Below the pieces are notes generated by a model. That model was given only the letters and a program-made list of their open reading frames with translations, ran no database searches and had not been told where the DNA came from. A DNA stretch of 64,000 nucleotides, from assembly GCA_020726505.1 (NCBI GenBank), contig JAHLEZ010000002.1, positions 3,720,001 through 3,784,000 of the forward strand. Reading direction: 5' to 3'. This document shows, one piece after another, positions 12,063-23,771 of the stretch. How positions within the stretch are numbered: the first letter of the stretch is position 1; every line of letters begins with the position of its first letter. Position numbers and translations under genes: made by a program. Origin of the DNA: Leptodontidium sp. MPI-SDFR-AT-0119 (lineage: Eukaryota > Ascomycota > Leotiomycetes > Helotiales > Leptodontidiaceae).

Positions 12063-14411
12063 TTATCTCAGCTCAAACGTTGTGTATGCCAGCTGGTCGT
12101 ATGGCCAAACTGGTGGTTTGCCAGTGATGGCTTCACCATCCATCATCCCATGAACGTAGCATTCCCCAATAAACTGGTAACACTTTCCTTCCGTATCTTT
12201 GCGTAGTACAACAGGTACACTGCAGCCAAAAATGATGCAAACCAGATCCCCTTTCTTCACAAATGGACTTCCCAGTCCAAAGAGGGACTTCTGACTTCGC
12301 AATTTATGAGAAGGCCCTGGGACAACACCCTCATTCTTGCTCTTCGACGAAGTTGTGCTAGAAGCACTGGACCCTTCGGTTTGAAAAAACCTCCTCTTGA
12401 AAACAACAGGCTGGACCCTCTCCAAGAATGTGATGTGGGCACTGGCCAGACCCCGATTTGTTTTAAGATCCGGTATATCGAGATCTCCAAGGCGATCGGT
12501 ACGCTGAAGGCATTCCCAGCATGTGCGACTGTACCAAGGAGGTGCGCTTTTCCCATTAGGCCCTCGGTCTGCAACCAGGGTGCGCCAGAGTCTGTCAGGT
12601 ACGGTTTGGGTCTCTCGCTGGATCCATCCGCCCATCTCAAGGGCATCGTTCGGAATGATGCCAGAGCCTGCCATGCGTCCGGAAACTTGACTAATAGTGT
12701 CTAAGCAAAATCCTCTCAACCTGAGCATGCCGGTATACTTTGGAGCTCTAGACGAGGCCTGTGTCGGGATTTCTGGTGCAGAATTGCAGGCAGGCTGAGC
12801 AACTGGTCGAGAATCACCCGCGGCGCTTGGTGACCTTGTTGGCTTGTTCTAAGGGAAAGTAAAGCGCTTTGCTATTCTCGTCCTGCGCTGATTCAAATTC
12901 CGAGTTCCAAATTCATGCCAGGCCCGGAGGCCAGCAGACGCATGGTAGACCTGCTGCCCCATTCGTTCGAGACCACCTACGAAGCTGTCTCCGTTTGCTC
13001 GTCCCTCTGGCAAATATCGAGGCTCTCCAAATGCTGAGTTCTCGATCAATGGAATCCAAGTAGGCATCTTCTCTGTACTGGTCTTCCCTTTCTTCAAGGC
13101 TTCCAACTTGGAAATGGTTTGGACAGCTGCCCAGTACCGGCAGAGAATGTCGAGTGACTGTGACTTTTCTATACAGTAGTCCATGAAATCGGCATAGACA
13201 TCCACGAGGCATTTGCCGTAGTCTGGAATAATCCTTGGATCAGGGGTGGCACTGGGATTGGCGAAAGACGGCTGGCTATCGTTTGCTAACATGAGCACCG
13301 CAAAGATGGTATCTCGGGGTAGGGTGGCCTCAAATGGCAGGAGTAGAAATGACACCAGAATTTCCAATGGGAGTAGTCGCTGTTCAATTTGACCTTCGTT
13401 TGATTTGCGGAACAAGTTGACCGTAGCATGGACTATCACATTGGCTGCCAGCGCTCGAGCATCGGTTGCCTTGTAAATATCCGGATTGACGGAGGTTCGC
13501 TTGATTTCTTCATATCTGGTCATGAACAGTGCGATAGAATCGGCAAAGTCCTTCCAGACAAGGTCCTCTCGACCCCATCGCACAAAGTCATCCCGAGAAA
13601 GTGCCAGTTCCTGAATTACCCAGCGCCGTGAAAACCAGCGGTTTTTCATCAGTTTGACGACCATCGTCCAGCCCCCTGCAGCGCCTTCCGGATCAGCAAC
13701 AAGCTCGTCGAGCTGTTGCAGATCCAGCATGAGTTGCAAGAAATCAAACGTGCTTCTCTCTGTACTACCATTGCCTTCCCCTGTTCACGGAAGTCAGTAT
13801 TTAGCATCGTGGTACCTCGATAGTAGCGATGCCGTATTGAAATTTGCACTTACCTGACCAGACACAGACTTTTTCTGCTTGCGTGTAGACCTCATGCATG
13901 CGAGCCACCTGGGCATTCTTCTCAATTTTGTTTCGCTGGTTGATACATAGAGCATCGACCCAGACGCTCACATCCTTGGTTGGATGTCGAAAGCTAAGCA
14001 GTGCCGCCTTGAGATTATCGTGAATGAGAAATGTCCCCGATTGGTTAAATCCAGTCAGTGTCTGCGTGACACCCCGAGCACCTGTGTCTTTGTAGCTAGT
14101 TATCTTATTGCTGGCGATCTCGTCTGGATCCCCCATGCATAGGATAACGCAATGTATGGATAGCTCTTGGCTGTTGTGGATGAAGTCTGTCCATTTGATA
14201 GCTGTAGTGCGCTGGGAAATAGCATGCACTCGAGGTCGCCTGCAGTACCGTGCTGTATTCTGAGTATGCGAATCTCTCTATTAATATCAATGGGTTGATG
14301 TTCATAAGTGCCTGTCGCGGATTTTCCGATAGCCAACGCAACGGTTTGAAACCGGGCTCTAACTGCTCCAGGAGCCCCAGACTCTAGAAAAATGTACTCG
14401 AAAATCAGCAC
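12063..14411 (-). pseudogene. HET-domain (heterokaryon incompatibility) gene, damaged
   Basis: Reads leftward. The N-terminal piece has YEHQPIDINREIRILRI and the HET signature YIALSYAWG, but the next motif DPDEIASNK lies in another frame; the switch falls in a five-base homopolymer (14130-14134), where one more base would give AWGDPDE. The rest of the HET domain follows: DVSVWVDALCINQRN and MHEVYTQAEKVCVWSG, a normal intron (donor GTAAGT near 13855, acceptor GAACAG), then STFDFLQLML and NRWFSRRWVIQELALSRD. A TAG at 12849-12851 then interrupts the frame, which continues to a typical HET C-terminus (DLVCIIFGCSVPVVLR, GECYVHGMMDGEA) and stops at 12063. No clear ATG precedes 14400. An intron could hide the TAG, though no good donor is seen. 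Likely a pseudogene, or an assembly with homopolymer error. Confidence 0.7.
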
Positions 14412-15259
14412 CGGTCAACCTCGGGGAAGATGTCCTGAATAGTTTCGGAGACTTCAAGATAATGGGGACAATCGGATGAGAGATTCCATACCATATGTTG
14501 GTCTTCGTGGCGGAGGCCTAATATCGGGAGCATTAACATCCGGTAGATCGTTATTATTATTAAGAGTCGCCATCTGAACACCTGCATTATCACAGAAGCG
14601 AAGGAGATGCACCCCGCAACGCAGCAGCTATCTATAGGTTCGAGAAAAGGAGGCTCTGGAACTCCCTTCCAGCCCCCGAATCGATTGCGCAAACCCAGCC
14701 GGGCCTACATGGATAGAGCTTCAACAGACGGGGGGTTTCTGCAGGTGGCACACGGCGCCAGCCTTCATTGAGCACGGGGTGGAAAGGACATATCAAGCCA
14801 CGATGCTTTTTCTGGCGCTTCCCTCAAGCATTACGGTTATCGGTTGGGAGGCGAATCTTTAGGAGCGAATCAGTAATTGATACCGTACACCCAATGAATG
14901 CCAACCTCTGGTTGAAATGGGAAAATTCGTAGTGCATGTGAAGTGATTGTGGAGGTCGGCTTGCAATTGTGCATCAGCTGGTACTGGCGATGGGTTATTC
15001 GGTGGAAGTAGACACGGCACGAAATGAATGATATGACCTGATACTTCTGATTCTGCAAGATCTTGCCGATTGTAGAGTACAAGGTCTCAGCACTTACTGA
15101 GACAATCAGTCGGCTCTGTCTAGATTGAGTCTGAATCACGAGGTCACTAGAAACAGTCAAGAAAGTAAGAGCATCTAGCACTATTCTTTATTTTTGTTGT
15201 ACACTGCAACGTGACTAACCCGTTTACCACTTCATTCCTCCCGAAATCGTTCTTCCTAT
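14412..15259. other. Intergenic
   Basis: No gene recognised. It contains the missing 5' end of the damaged HET gene, if it survives, and the 3' flank of SEC31. ORFs at 14405-14692 and 14870-15181 on the minus strand show no motifs. Confidence 0.45.
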
Positions 15260-18200
15260 CTAAGGAGTAACTTTGCTCATGCTGACTAAACGCTTGACAC
15301 CGACCTACAAATGCCATTAGTATTAAATAGATATTTGATTGTGAAGGTGTTCAACTTACCATCCAGTTACCGCACTCCTCCGTCTTCTCGCGTTGGATAT
15401 CGACCTGTAGCTTTGCAGCTACATCGAAGTTCTTGGCTTGTAATGCCTCCGCAAGTTCATTGAGTCTTTGGATAGTATCAGGCTTTATGAGTTCCTCGTT
15501 GTTCAAATGATCGAAGAGGATGTTTAATCGCTTCTGAGTATCCTTGACCTGTGCGGCGAATGAAGCAGGTGCCTTGGAAGCCACTCGTTGCATGTCTGAA
15601 GTGAAGATCTCCACCATTCTCTGTGCATTCGAGGGAATGTGAGATCGGTCTCCAGCAGGATGCTTAGCCTTTGGAGGGGCAGCAACGGTTGCTGGAGTGG
15701 CTCGAGGTGGAGGACCAGTTGGTGGACGAGAACCTTGTGGTGGCCCTTGGGGAGGTGGTGCCTGGTTAGCTTGATGCGGGGGTTGAGTTGGAGCATACTG
15801 ATTTTGAGGCGAGTTGCTAACTGGAGCATAAGGGTTGGGTGGTGGTGGTCTGTTTCCAGCTTGAGGAGGCGGGGCGACTTGAGACTGTGGAGTTGGTGGC
15901 TGAGAGTACTGTTGGGCTGCAGGTGACGGAGCATATCTATTCGAAGGAGGGGGTCCTGCTGGTGGAGCATTGTAAGGAGACGGGCCACGAGGAATTGTGG
16001 GAGCTGGAATAGGATTGCCGTATTGCTGTGCAGGAGAGTTTGGCTGAGGAGCATATTGATTAGCTGCCGCTGATGACGGGCGGCCTGGCTGTTGGAATGA
16101 GTGAGGATGGCCAGTTGCCAGTGGCGAGCTTATGCGGGGAGGAGCAGGACCCTTGGGTGGTGGTGGGGGTGGAGTTGGAGTTGCCCTTGATCCAAACGGA
16201 GGTGCTGGAGGAGGCATGGAAAGACCTTGTTGGTTGGGGAATGGAGAGGTGATTGGGGCGGCTGCTGGAGTACTTCTTCGTGCAACAGGTGGTTTAGTGA
16301 CCATGGGAGTGTCGTTCCACTGCTCCATGTTCTTTCGTTGAGAAGGTGGAGGGCCAGATGGAGTGATATTCCGGGGAGGTGGTGCACCGAAGGCTGGGGG
16401 AGGTGCTCCGTAGCCTCCAGTAGGGGCTCCATAACCAGAGTTGAATCCTCCATAGCCAGTTTGCTGAGGTGGTTGATAACCGGTCTGTTGAGGAGCATAT
16501 GAGTTCGTTGGAGGAGCATATGGATTTGACACTGGCGCTGGCGCAGGAGGTGCGAATGCATTTGGAGATGCTCGAGCTGGTGTCGCAGCAGGAGTACCCA
16601 GTGGCTGGTAACCTTGCTGAGGTCGTGATGGGGTCCTCGTGGTTAGGGTTGGCTGAGTAGGCTTGGCTGCTGGCGCTCCCTTTCTTGACGCAAGCTTCAC
16701 TCGGTTACGGGCTACTTCAGCTGCTGGATACTGAGTTGGAAGGAGAGCAAGGTATCTCTCGGCGATTGACAAGTGGCCGTGAGCTGCGACAATATCGGCA
16801 TACTCGGTATACTTCTCATACAACGGAGCAAGCTTCCAGTCCGAAGTCAGGCTCTGCTCGGAATCCTCGAATTTGGTGACGTCGCGGAACACGGTGACTT
16901 TCTCAATGAAGTTCTGGAGAGTACGGGCATGAACGGAGAAGGACGAATCTCCACTAGGGTCTGCAATTCCGGCCTTCTCTGCCTCCTGTAATTCCGTAAT
17001 CCAAATGGTGATCACCTTCTCCAGCTTGGAACCGACCAAGTAGCAGAATGATGCATCCTTGAGGGAACCACTCTCCATAATTCTGTCACCTAGCGCCTCG
17101 CACAAGTCTGGGAACTCGGTTGGATCAGCATAGGTACACAATGTTGCCATTGTCTCTTTCCAGTTGGAAAGATCCGCATTGTAGACAACATCCCACAAGT
17201 TCTTGCCAATGACCGAAGTCAGCAGACGGAGGTAATTAGGCCCTTCGGTCTTCCGGGAAAGATAGGCCGCCTGTGCCTTCTCAAGCAGCTCTTTACCACC
17301 ACAGTTTGCGATGATAAGAGCATCCGCAATCTTGTCCTCCTTGAGACAAATGGTCATAGCCTTCTCAAATTGACCCAACATTAATGCTTTTGTGATCTGC
17401 TTTTCAGAGCTCGAGTCGGAGTCGGAAAACAAGTGAAATGGGTTGTCAGTCTTAGCCCCTTTTGTAGCTGCGATGCTTGACAAAAAGTCCTCCCCATCAA
17501 CACCGTCTGAGAAAAGAGTAGAGAGTCTACTGTTCTTTGCAGCGGTCCCGTTGGTTGCTTCCGCATCCTCTGACTTCGTTCCATCCAAATCGATATCCTT
17601 GACACCATTCGTCGCGTCGTCAACTTCGTCTGTGAACCCCAGGTACTCGGTAACTCGCTTCCGTGGATTTTCTGCAATCAAAGTTTCAATGACCTTCCAG
17701 TCGGCCTTCTCCTCTTCACTCTTGGCTTTCGAGATATGAGATTCGCATATGCTGCTGATGTCACCAGCCACAAGAGCAGCTTCGAAGGATTCAGTGGCCA
17801 ATCCGACATCAGAATCAACAGAGAAGTTAGAGATCTGAATTTTGGAGGATCGGTGTTGACCAGCTGCTGTTGGTACAAGACCAAAGCTCACCAGTTTTCC
17901 ACCAAAAGCAAATGAAGCGCCTGCTGGTCTCTCCAGCCATTTCGGCGCCTTGGTCAGGGAAAATGAAGCTCCTTGAGGTTGCGTCTGGGCTTTGGTAAAG
18001 AAGTCCTCGCCGTCAACTGGGCCTTGAACTGTGGTCTGTGTCGCCGCAGGGTTGGTATTTTGTAGGGTTTGGATAGAAATCTTGCCATCGAACGAAGCAG
18101 TAGCAGATAGCGCAGGGTTGTGAGGGTTGAATCTAGTTTGGAAAGTCCAGTTTGTTACCTCAGGGAATTCCCCCAAGCGCTCTCCAGTCTGGGGGTTCCA

Positions 18201-19108
18201 GACGATTGTCTTGTTGTCCTTGCCACAAGATAACAGAAGGTCGCTATCTTGTTGACACCACGAAAGGGACAGAATTCCCTGGTCATGGCCTTGTAGGGTC
18301 CGTTCGGGGGCATTCGAGTTTCGCAGATCCCACAAAAGAATGACTGGAGTCGTATCGTCGGGGGTAGCGGTCAGGAGTTTCGTGGCATTATTCGGATCCC
18401 ATGCAATAGCTCCAACCGCCTTTCGGTTGTTGTTCAATGTGAGAGACGCCTTTCTCGTCTTCAAGTCCCAGACTGTCACAAATCCGCCACTTCCACCAGT
18501 TGCCAAAATATGAGATACTTTTCTATTCCATGCGACACATTCAAGGTCATCAGATCGCGCTGCAGCCGTACCGAGTCTAAACGGGTTCTGGATATCGTTG
18601 ACGTCGTAAATGAAAAGCTCCCCCTTTGCGCCAGCGGTTGCCAATATCTGTGGCTTCAATGGATTGAATTGAAGTGACTTGATAGCTCCCGTATGCTTAG
18701 TCGTCTGCGACATGAATGCATCATCTTCCCCCTTCATAAGCTTCTCTGCGTCCCACAGTACCAAAGAGCCATTCTCGAGAGCTCCAGCGATTATGCCCTT
18801 GGGATGATCGGCGTTCGCAGGTGCCCATGCAATATCGTGGAATCTAAGCAGAGGCAGAAGTCAGTCAATCTGAACGCAACATGTCCGAGCTACACTTACC
18901 GTGATTCTGAACTAATGCTTGCAACAGGCTGGAGCTCAACACCTTGGTCCAAGTCGTCCAGACTTAAGTCCCATAGCTCCAGCTTTGTCTCGTCTGAGAA
19001 ATCTGCATCGACTGCACCAGCTCTAGTTCCAGTCACTACCAACGGCGAGTCTGCTCCAGGGTACCAGGCAAAAGCCGCCGTACGAGGAATCTCTCGAAGG
19101 CGTACCAT
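15260..19108 (-). CDS. SEC31: Sec31, outer-coat subunit of COPII
   Basis: With Sec13 it forms the COPII cage on ER-exit vesicles. Exon 1 (18900-19108) starts [18 protein letters not shown], which is typical of Sec31. Exon 2 (15360-18843) carries the WD40 propeller ([18 protein letters not shown] and LSWCQQDS blades, roughly residues 1-330), the Sec13-insertion and ACE1 alpha-solenoid, then about 300 residues rich in Pro, Gln and Tyr (for example [14 protein letters not shown]) that activate Sar1, and a C-terminal helical domain. A short last exon (15260-15304) follows a GTAAGT donor at 15359 and completes the conserved tail [18 protein letters not shown] before the TAG. Full length, about 1,220 residues. 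Divergent from the RRM gene with 323 bp between start codons. Confidence 0.95.
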
Positions 19109-19431
19109 CCTGTCGGTATTGTTGATTCAACCAGAAGCTTGCTCAATGAATTGTCGAAGCGTCGTCGCGGGGAGAAAATAAATAGAAGTAGAGAGTTCCC
19201 CGGCAGCTCAAAAGGACACGCAATTGGAAAATGAATGCGACGTCCAGAGTGAAGTAGTGTTAGATCCGAGCTGTGTCCAGCGTTCCAAGTTCGTGGACAG
19301 ATCACCTCCACCACCACAATATTCCACGTGACTCCGAGGAATTCCCGAAGTGGTAAGAGAGAGAACGGGAAGCTCGATATTTTTGACGATTTCGAAGAGA
19401 GTAGCTCTCTACAACAACGAAATATTTGAAG
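19109..19431. promoter_or_regulatory. Shared divergent upstream region, SEC31 / RRM gene
   Basis: 323 bp separate the two start codons, which point away from each other, so both promoters must lie here or overlap the 5' UTRs. No TATA element is obvious. Confidence 0.5.
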
Positions 19432-20015
19432 ATGTCGGACCAAGCACGATGGAAAGCCACTGTCTACGTAGGTGGTCTGGCACCTATGGTGAATGCGGCA
19501 AATCTACACGCGGCGTTTTTACCCTTCGGAGAAATTGCAGATGTTTCCCTCCCGTGAGTGCCCCCATATTGAACTTTATATTGGAATTCAGTCTCATGTA
19601 TTACAGGAAACCTGATGGACCAAACTCTACCGAGCTTCATCGAGGCTTTGGTTATGTAGAATTTGAGGATCCAGAGGATATCAAAGATGCTATCGACAAC
19701 ATGGAGGGAGCAGAGCTGTTTGGCAAAGTGCTCAAGGTCTCTGCTGCTAAGCCACTGAAGAACGTGAATGAAGGATTGGGAAGCAAGACTGCTTTGTGGG
19801 AGCAAGTAAGTGGAAATGGCCTCGTCAACATCATGATTTTATCTCTGTTTTGATCACGTTCTGACAACATACAGGAGGGCTGGCTTGCAGAGAACGCTGT
19901 TAGTGAGGAGGATAAGATCGCGGCGGATAGGGCAAAGACAGGTGCAGATGATGCTCCGTATGATCCTATGCAAGGCTTGGAGGGACTGGATGTTGCTGGA
20001 CCAAAGCCAGCGTGA
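19432..20015 (+). CDS. RRM-domain protein, cyclophilin-E-like RNA-binding factor
   Basis: A single RNA recognition motif. Exon 1 (19432-19553) gives MSDQARWKATVYVGGLAPMV with RNP2-like VYVGGL. Exon 2 (19607-19805) has RNP1-like RGFGYVEFEDPEDIKDAI. Exon 3 (19875-20015) adds an acidic tail GWLAENAVSEEDK ending GLDVAGPKPA. Introns have GTGAGT and GTAAGT donors and TTACAG and ATACAG acceptors. About 154 residues, with no isomerase domain, so despite the closeness of its RRM to cyclophilin E (Cyp33) it is a stand-alone RRM protein, as in many fungi. Expected to be nuclear and spliceosome-linked, which is inference. Confidence 0.85.
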
Positions 20016-20315
20016 GAAGGTATTCTCATAATGGAAGCCAACGGGCAATCACATGCATTTAAATGGCGTTAGGAAGGAAGGGAAAACGGGCCGGAGTTTA
20101 GAGCAAACATAAGAGAATGGATTTCAAGCCAAAACAAGGCTGCTTGGGCTTGGGATCGATCAATAGTGGTTAGGACGTTCTGTATTGATACCAAAACGAT
20201 AGCCCGATTTACTTTGTACAAGTTCCCATTGCGAGACCCCTCGAGTTTTCCCCCACCTCGACCTCCAGTCCCTCGCTTCGCAATCCCTCCTCCCATTGCC
20301 CCTATCCTATGCAAT
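20016..20315. other. Convergent 3' spacer
   Basis: 300 bp between the stop codons of the RRM gene (+) and the MLRQ subunit gene (-); 3' UTRs expected, nothing else seen. Confidence 0.5.
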
Positions 20316-20788
20316 CTAATCCTTTCTGTTCTGGCGGGAGAGACGCATCTGCTTGTCGACAACAAGCTTTCGGACCATGGAGTAACCAGCAAATCCGACA
20401 GCAACACCGACGACGATTCCTAGACCGCGTAAATTAATGCTAATTCTGATATTCCAGCGCAGATTGTGTTACCAAGGGGGATCAACTCCGGAGGAATCTT
20501 CTTCAGGGTTCGTAGTCGTTGAGAGATAGTGTGAGCTGCAATGCCAATAAATCAGTCTCTGCATACTTTTCTAGCTCTCCAGTATGCCAATTGGACATAA
20601 AGAATCCCATCCAGCGCCTTCCCCAGCTCCCGAGTGTTTGTTTTGAGCTACGTACCGCGGTGCTCCTCGTTCTGGTGACAGCCTTGATCAGTCTCAAATT
20701 CGGTAACTCAGGAAGGGCCGCAACTTACTGGCATAGCCATCATCCGCCTGGTAGGCTGGAACATCTTAAGAGTCGCAGTTGGCTGCAT
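20316..20788 (-). CDS. Complex I MLRQ/B12D-type small inner-membrane subunit
   Basis: A small mitochondrial protein of the NDUFA4/MLRQ (B12D, PF06522) family. Four exons: 20729-20788 (MQPTATLKMFQPTRRMMAMP), a 16-nt exon 20656-20671 (NEEHR), 20473-20535 (HTISQRLRTLKKIPPELIPL) and a last exon giving GIVVGVAVGFAGYSMVRKLV, then DKQMRLSRQNRKD and the TAG at 20316-20318. The exon phases join without any frame conflict. One transmembrane helix (VVGVAVGFAGY) with a basic matrix-side N-terminus, about 75-80 residues as expected. Whether it works in complex I or, like mammalian NDUFA4, in complex IV is not decided by sequence. It is divergent from COX6B, which fits co-regulation. Confidence 0.85.
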
Positions 20789-21045
20789 GGTGACGGATTG
20801 CTGCCAATTCAGAGTAGAGAGGGTCTGTTTTGATGTTGAGAGGGAGCAACCCAAGCAGTTGAAGGTGGTTCGAGTTTGGACCTTCGTTAGGCGCTAGTAA
20901 GGCCCGTAGCCGAATCGAAAGTTGGATGGCCGAACCTCACTTCACCTCACCTCCTCCAATCCATTGCCTCCAATTGACCTCTACCACAACAACAAACAAC
21001 ACTCTCTCCCCTCTCAACTCAATCCCTCGAACCCCAATCGCAGAG
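20789..21045. promoter_or_regulatory. Divergent promoter between two respiratory-chain genes
   Basis: 257 bp between the ATGs of the MLRQ subunit (-) and COX6B (+). The + side is rich in CACCTC and CTCT pyrimidine tracts just before the ATG. A shared bidirectional promoter is the simplest reading. Confidence 0.5.
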
Positions 21046-21568
21046 ATGTCCGACTCAGACCGTGAGACCAAGCCCTTCAAGTTCGTGACTGGTAAGCCGC
21101 AAGCTCCCCCCAATCGTCGCCCGCCCCTCCGGAATCGAATTGAAATGGCCTGATTGCTAACTTGACTTCCCCCAGCTGGTACTTAGGACTCCCCTCCGAG
21201 CTCGAATGGAATGCAATTGACCTCCGAAATCTAGGCTTCGACGCCCGCTTCCCGAACCAGAACCAGACCAAGCACTGCTGGCAAAACTATGTCGATTACC
21301 ACAAGTGTATCCTAGCTAAGGGCGAGGACTTCGCACCGTGCCGTCAGGTATGTCTCGCGAGCTTGGTATAAGATGAGATGGGGGATGTTCTAATGGGTGT
21401 TATAGTTCTTCCTGGCGTACAAGTCATTGTGCCCAAGTGCCTGGTGCGAGCGATGGGATGATCAGCGAGGTTAGTACTGGATGAACCCCCCCCCAATGTT
21501 GATCTAAGCTCATGAGATGTTTTTTTCTTACAGAGAGCGGAACCTTCCCTACTCGTCTCGATCAGTAG
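21046..21568 (+). CDS. COX12: Cytochrome c oxidase subunit 6B (Cox12)
   Basis: An intermembrane-space subunit of complex IV at the dimer interface. Exons 21046-21091 ([16 protein letters not shown]), 21187-21347, 21406-21469 and 21534-21568 join in frame. The CHCH core is complete: [56 protein letters not shown], with the CX9C and CX10C cysteine pairs. It ends [10 protein letters not shown] at a TAG. Length is about 101 residues, longer than the yeast protein by its N-terminal extension. An extra Cys in SAWCERW replaces the usual Thr/Val. Identification is certain. Confidence 0.95.
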
Positions 21569-21751
21569 AGGATTCAGGGCAGCGAATTGGTGGATACTGG
21601 ATGACGGAGAAAGGAGCAGTTGAACAAGGCCTGTGTATCATACAAGTCATTGAGACGACGAATGGAAACGCGAATGATAGAGGGGTTATTTTGATTCCGG
21701 TGTGCAAGCTATACGAGTGCTATCAATTGAAAGAGACCTTTTCAGCCATCT

Positions 21752-23771
21752 CTACGCTCCTTTCTCTGCTCTCAATTGGTCGTATCGCAGTATGGCTCCA
21801 AGCAAGACTTGTGCTCCATTTCCACAATCCTCCGGACTGCAGTATTCTGCTGGATTATGACTTACTCCGTCCCGGCAAGGTACAAATATCCTAATGTTCC
21901 AGTGAGCATCAGCCGTAGCCATGGAACAAGTTAACTTACATTGATGTCGGGGCACGTCTCGAAGTATAGACACTGATAAAGGGTTAGTAAAGGCCGTTTT
22001 GAAGATTGATATCAAATACCTATCATGCCCTGCACCGGATGTCATCCTCTGCACTTGAGGGGCAGCATTTGTTCCTAACATATCCTTGGCACTTTGCTCT
22101 ACACACCTGATACAGTCCTCGTGGAATTTAGTCGCTGGGGAATCGGCTTCAAGCTGCCAATCCACAGTACATCCCCTTCCTTTCGTCCCTAGGGTATTCA
22201 ATCCGCCAATATCATCCCCAGCCGCGATCTTAGCAAACTCTTCTTTCAATGCCTGTTCGAGTTTCAGGAGAACGGCATCTTCTCTCGATCTGATATCCAA
22301 GGAAAATTGAACGAAACCAGGAACGGTGTTGGTTGACCCTGGCTTCAGAGTGAGGATACCGGTTGAGGCCAAACATTCTAACTCAGTAGCCTTGTTGTGA
22401 CTATGGAGGATCAACTTTGCTGCTGTGAGCAAAGCATCTGACCTATTCTGGAAGTCCGTCGTTCCGGTATGACAGTCGGCTCCCTTGACAGTGATGGTGA
22501 ACTATTTCGATGAGTAAGTATGTTTCTCTCCAAAGTACCAAAGACCACATTGGTGACACATGAAATGCCCCCATCAAACTGACTCGCCTTTGGGAAAGAT
22601 ACACTTCAGAAAGTGAAGAAGAAACTGACCCAACGATAAGCCTGAACACCTTCCACAGCCCCAATCTTCCCATTCGACTTCTCAAGAATGGGGCCTTGCT
22701 CAATATGCAACTCAAAATGAGCACCGATCGGGTTCGCCTTATAACTTGCTTCCATAGCACCCAGATAACCGATTCGTTCCAGCTCGGATTTCTGAGTAGC
22801 TGTTCCAACTCCGACTTCAACAAGACTGTAAGCTTTCTCGAGAGTGTAAGCCCCTGCCCATACTCCAGAAGCAACCATAGAGATGGGAAAGCGAGCGCCT
22901 TCTTCGTTAGTCCAGTTGATGACTCCGGTTGGGTATTCGGTGGAGATGTTATTGTCGTTCAAGGTTTTGAGAACTTCGATGCCAGCGTGCACTCCTAGGA
23001 TGCCATCGTATCGCCCACCGGTAGGCTATATTTGTGTAAGTATCTTGGCTCTTTGAACTCTTTGGACTCTCTTGGGCTAAGGAGGAGCAACGTACTTGAG
23101 TATCTAAGTGGGAGCCGGCATACGTTGGAGGGCCATCCTTCTTTCCTGGGCGTACAGCAAAGATGTTTCCTGTAAAGATTAGTTGGGTTCAATGTCTGGC
23201 CATAAGAGACGGCCGGCCATTGCCAACACGTACCCATTGCATCGATAGACACTTTACAACCAAGAGATTCTGTCGTCTTGACGAACCAATCTCGAACTTG
23301 CTTGTCTGAATCAGTTAATGTTAGACGTTTCATGCCAACATCTGTTGCTTCTCTATGAGTAGTAGTCAGTAGATTATTCTTGAGAATATGGAAAGGCCGA
23401 AACAGGAACTCTTTCAATGACAAAATTTGCATGCAGAACTACTAGCAAGAGTCCCTAATGTACATGAAAAAGTATCAAAACATAGACAAGAAGCATCATG
23501 AGTAGCTCTTCCACTGCCGAGTAATCGACTCCAAGGAGGCCCATATCCTACAAACATCACAGTACATAACCAAACAATGACTGAAAACAAATCTAATACC
23601 TAGACTTCCAATTCCAACAATCCCAATAACTCTACCAAGCCAAACAAAAAAAAGAATAGATTCAACTTACACACCCCACCTCTCCCCCATCCCCCATTCA
23701 CAAGTCTCATGAATATCCCTCCACAACCTCTCCCTATCAATCTTGACACTCCGAAACTGCGAATCCGACAT
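21752..23771 (-). CDS. M20-family amidase, N-carbamoyl amino acid hydrolase / beta-ureidopropionase type
   Basis: A metal-dependent hydrolase of the hydantoinase/carbamoylase family, expected to release ammonia and CO2 from N-carbamoyl amino acids (pyrimidine or purine nitrogen recovery). Multi-exon. Start MSDSQFRSVKIDRERLWRDI at ATG 23771. Metal-ligand motifs are in order: AGSHLDTQPTGGRYDGILGV, INWTNEEGARFPISM, ELHIEQGPILE and, after an intron, SGAGHDS. The dimerisation domain (TGILTLKPGSTNTVPGFVQF, SLDIRSRED) is intact and the C-terminus HNPAEYCSPEDCGNGAQVLL has the usual substrate-end motif. It stops at 21752. The frame upstream of the ATG stays open for 60 codons with a presequence-like composition (see findings). 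Substrate cannot be told from sequence. Confidence 0.88.

Noticed and set aside
15639..16561. Several ORFs on both strands within the Pro/Gln-rich part of SEC31
   Set aside because: Shadows caused by the low-complexity coding sequence.
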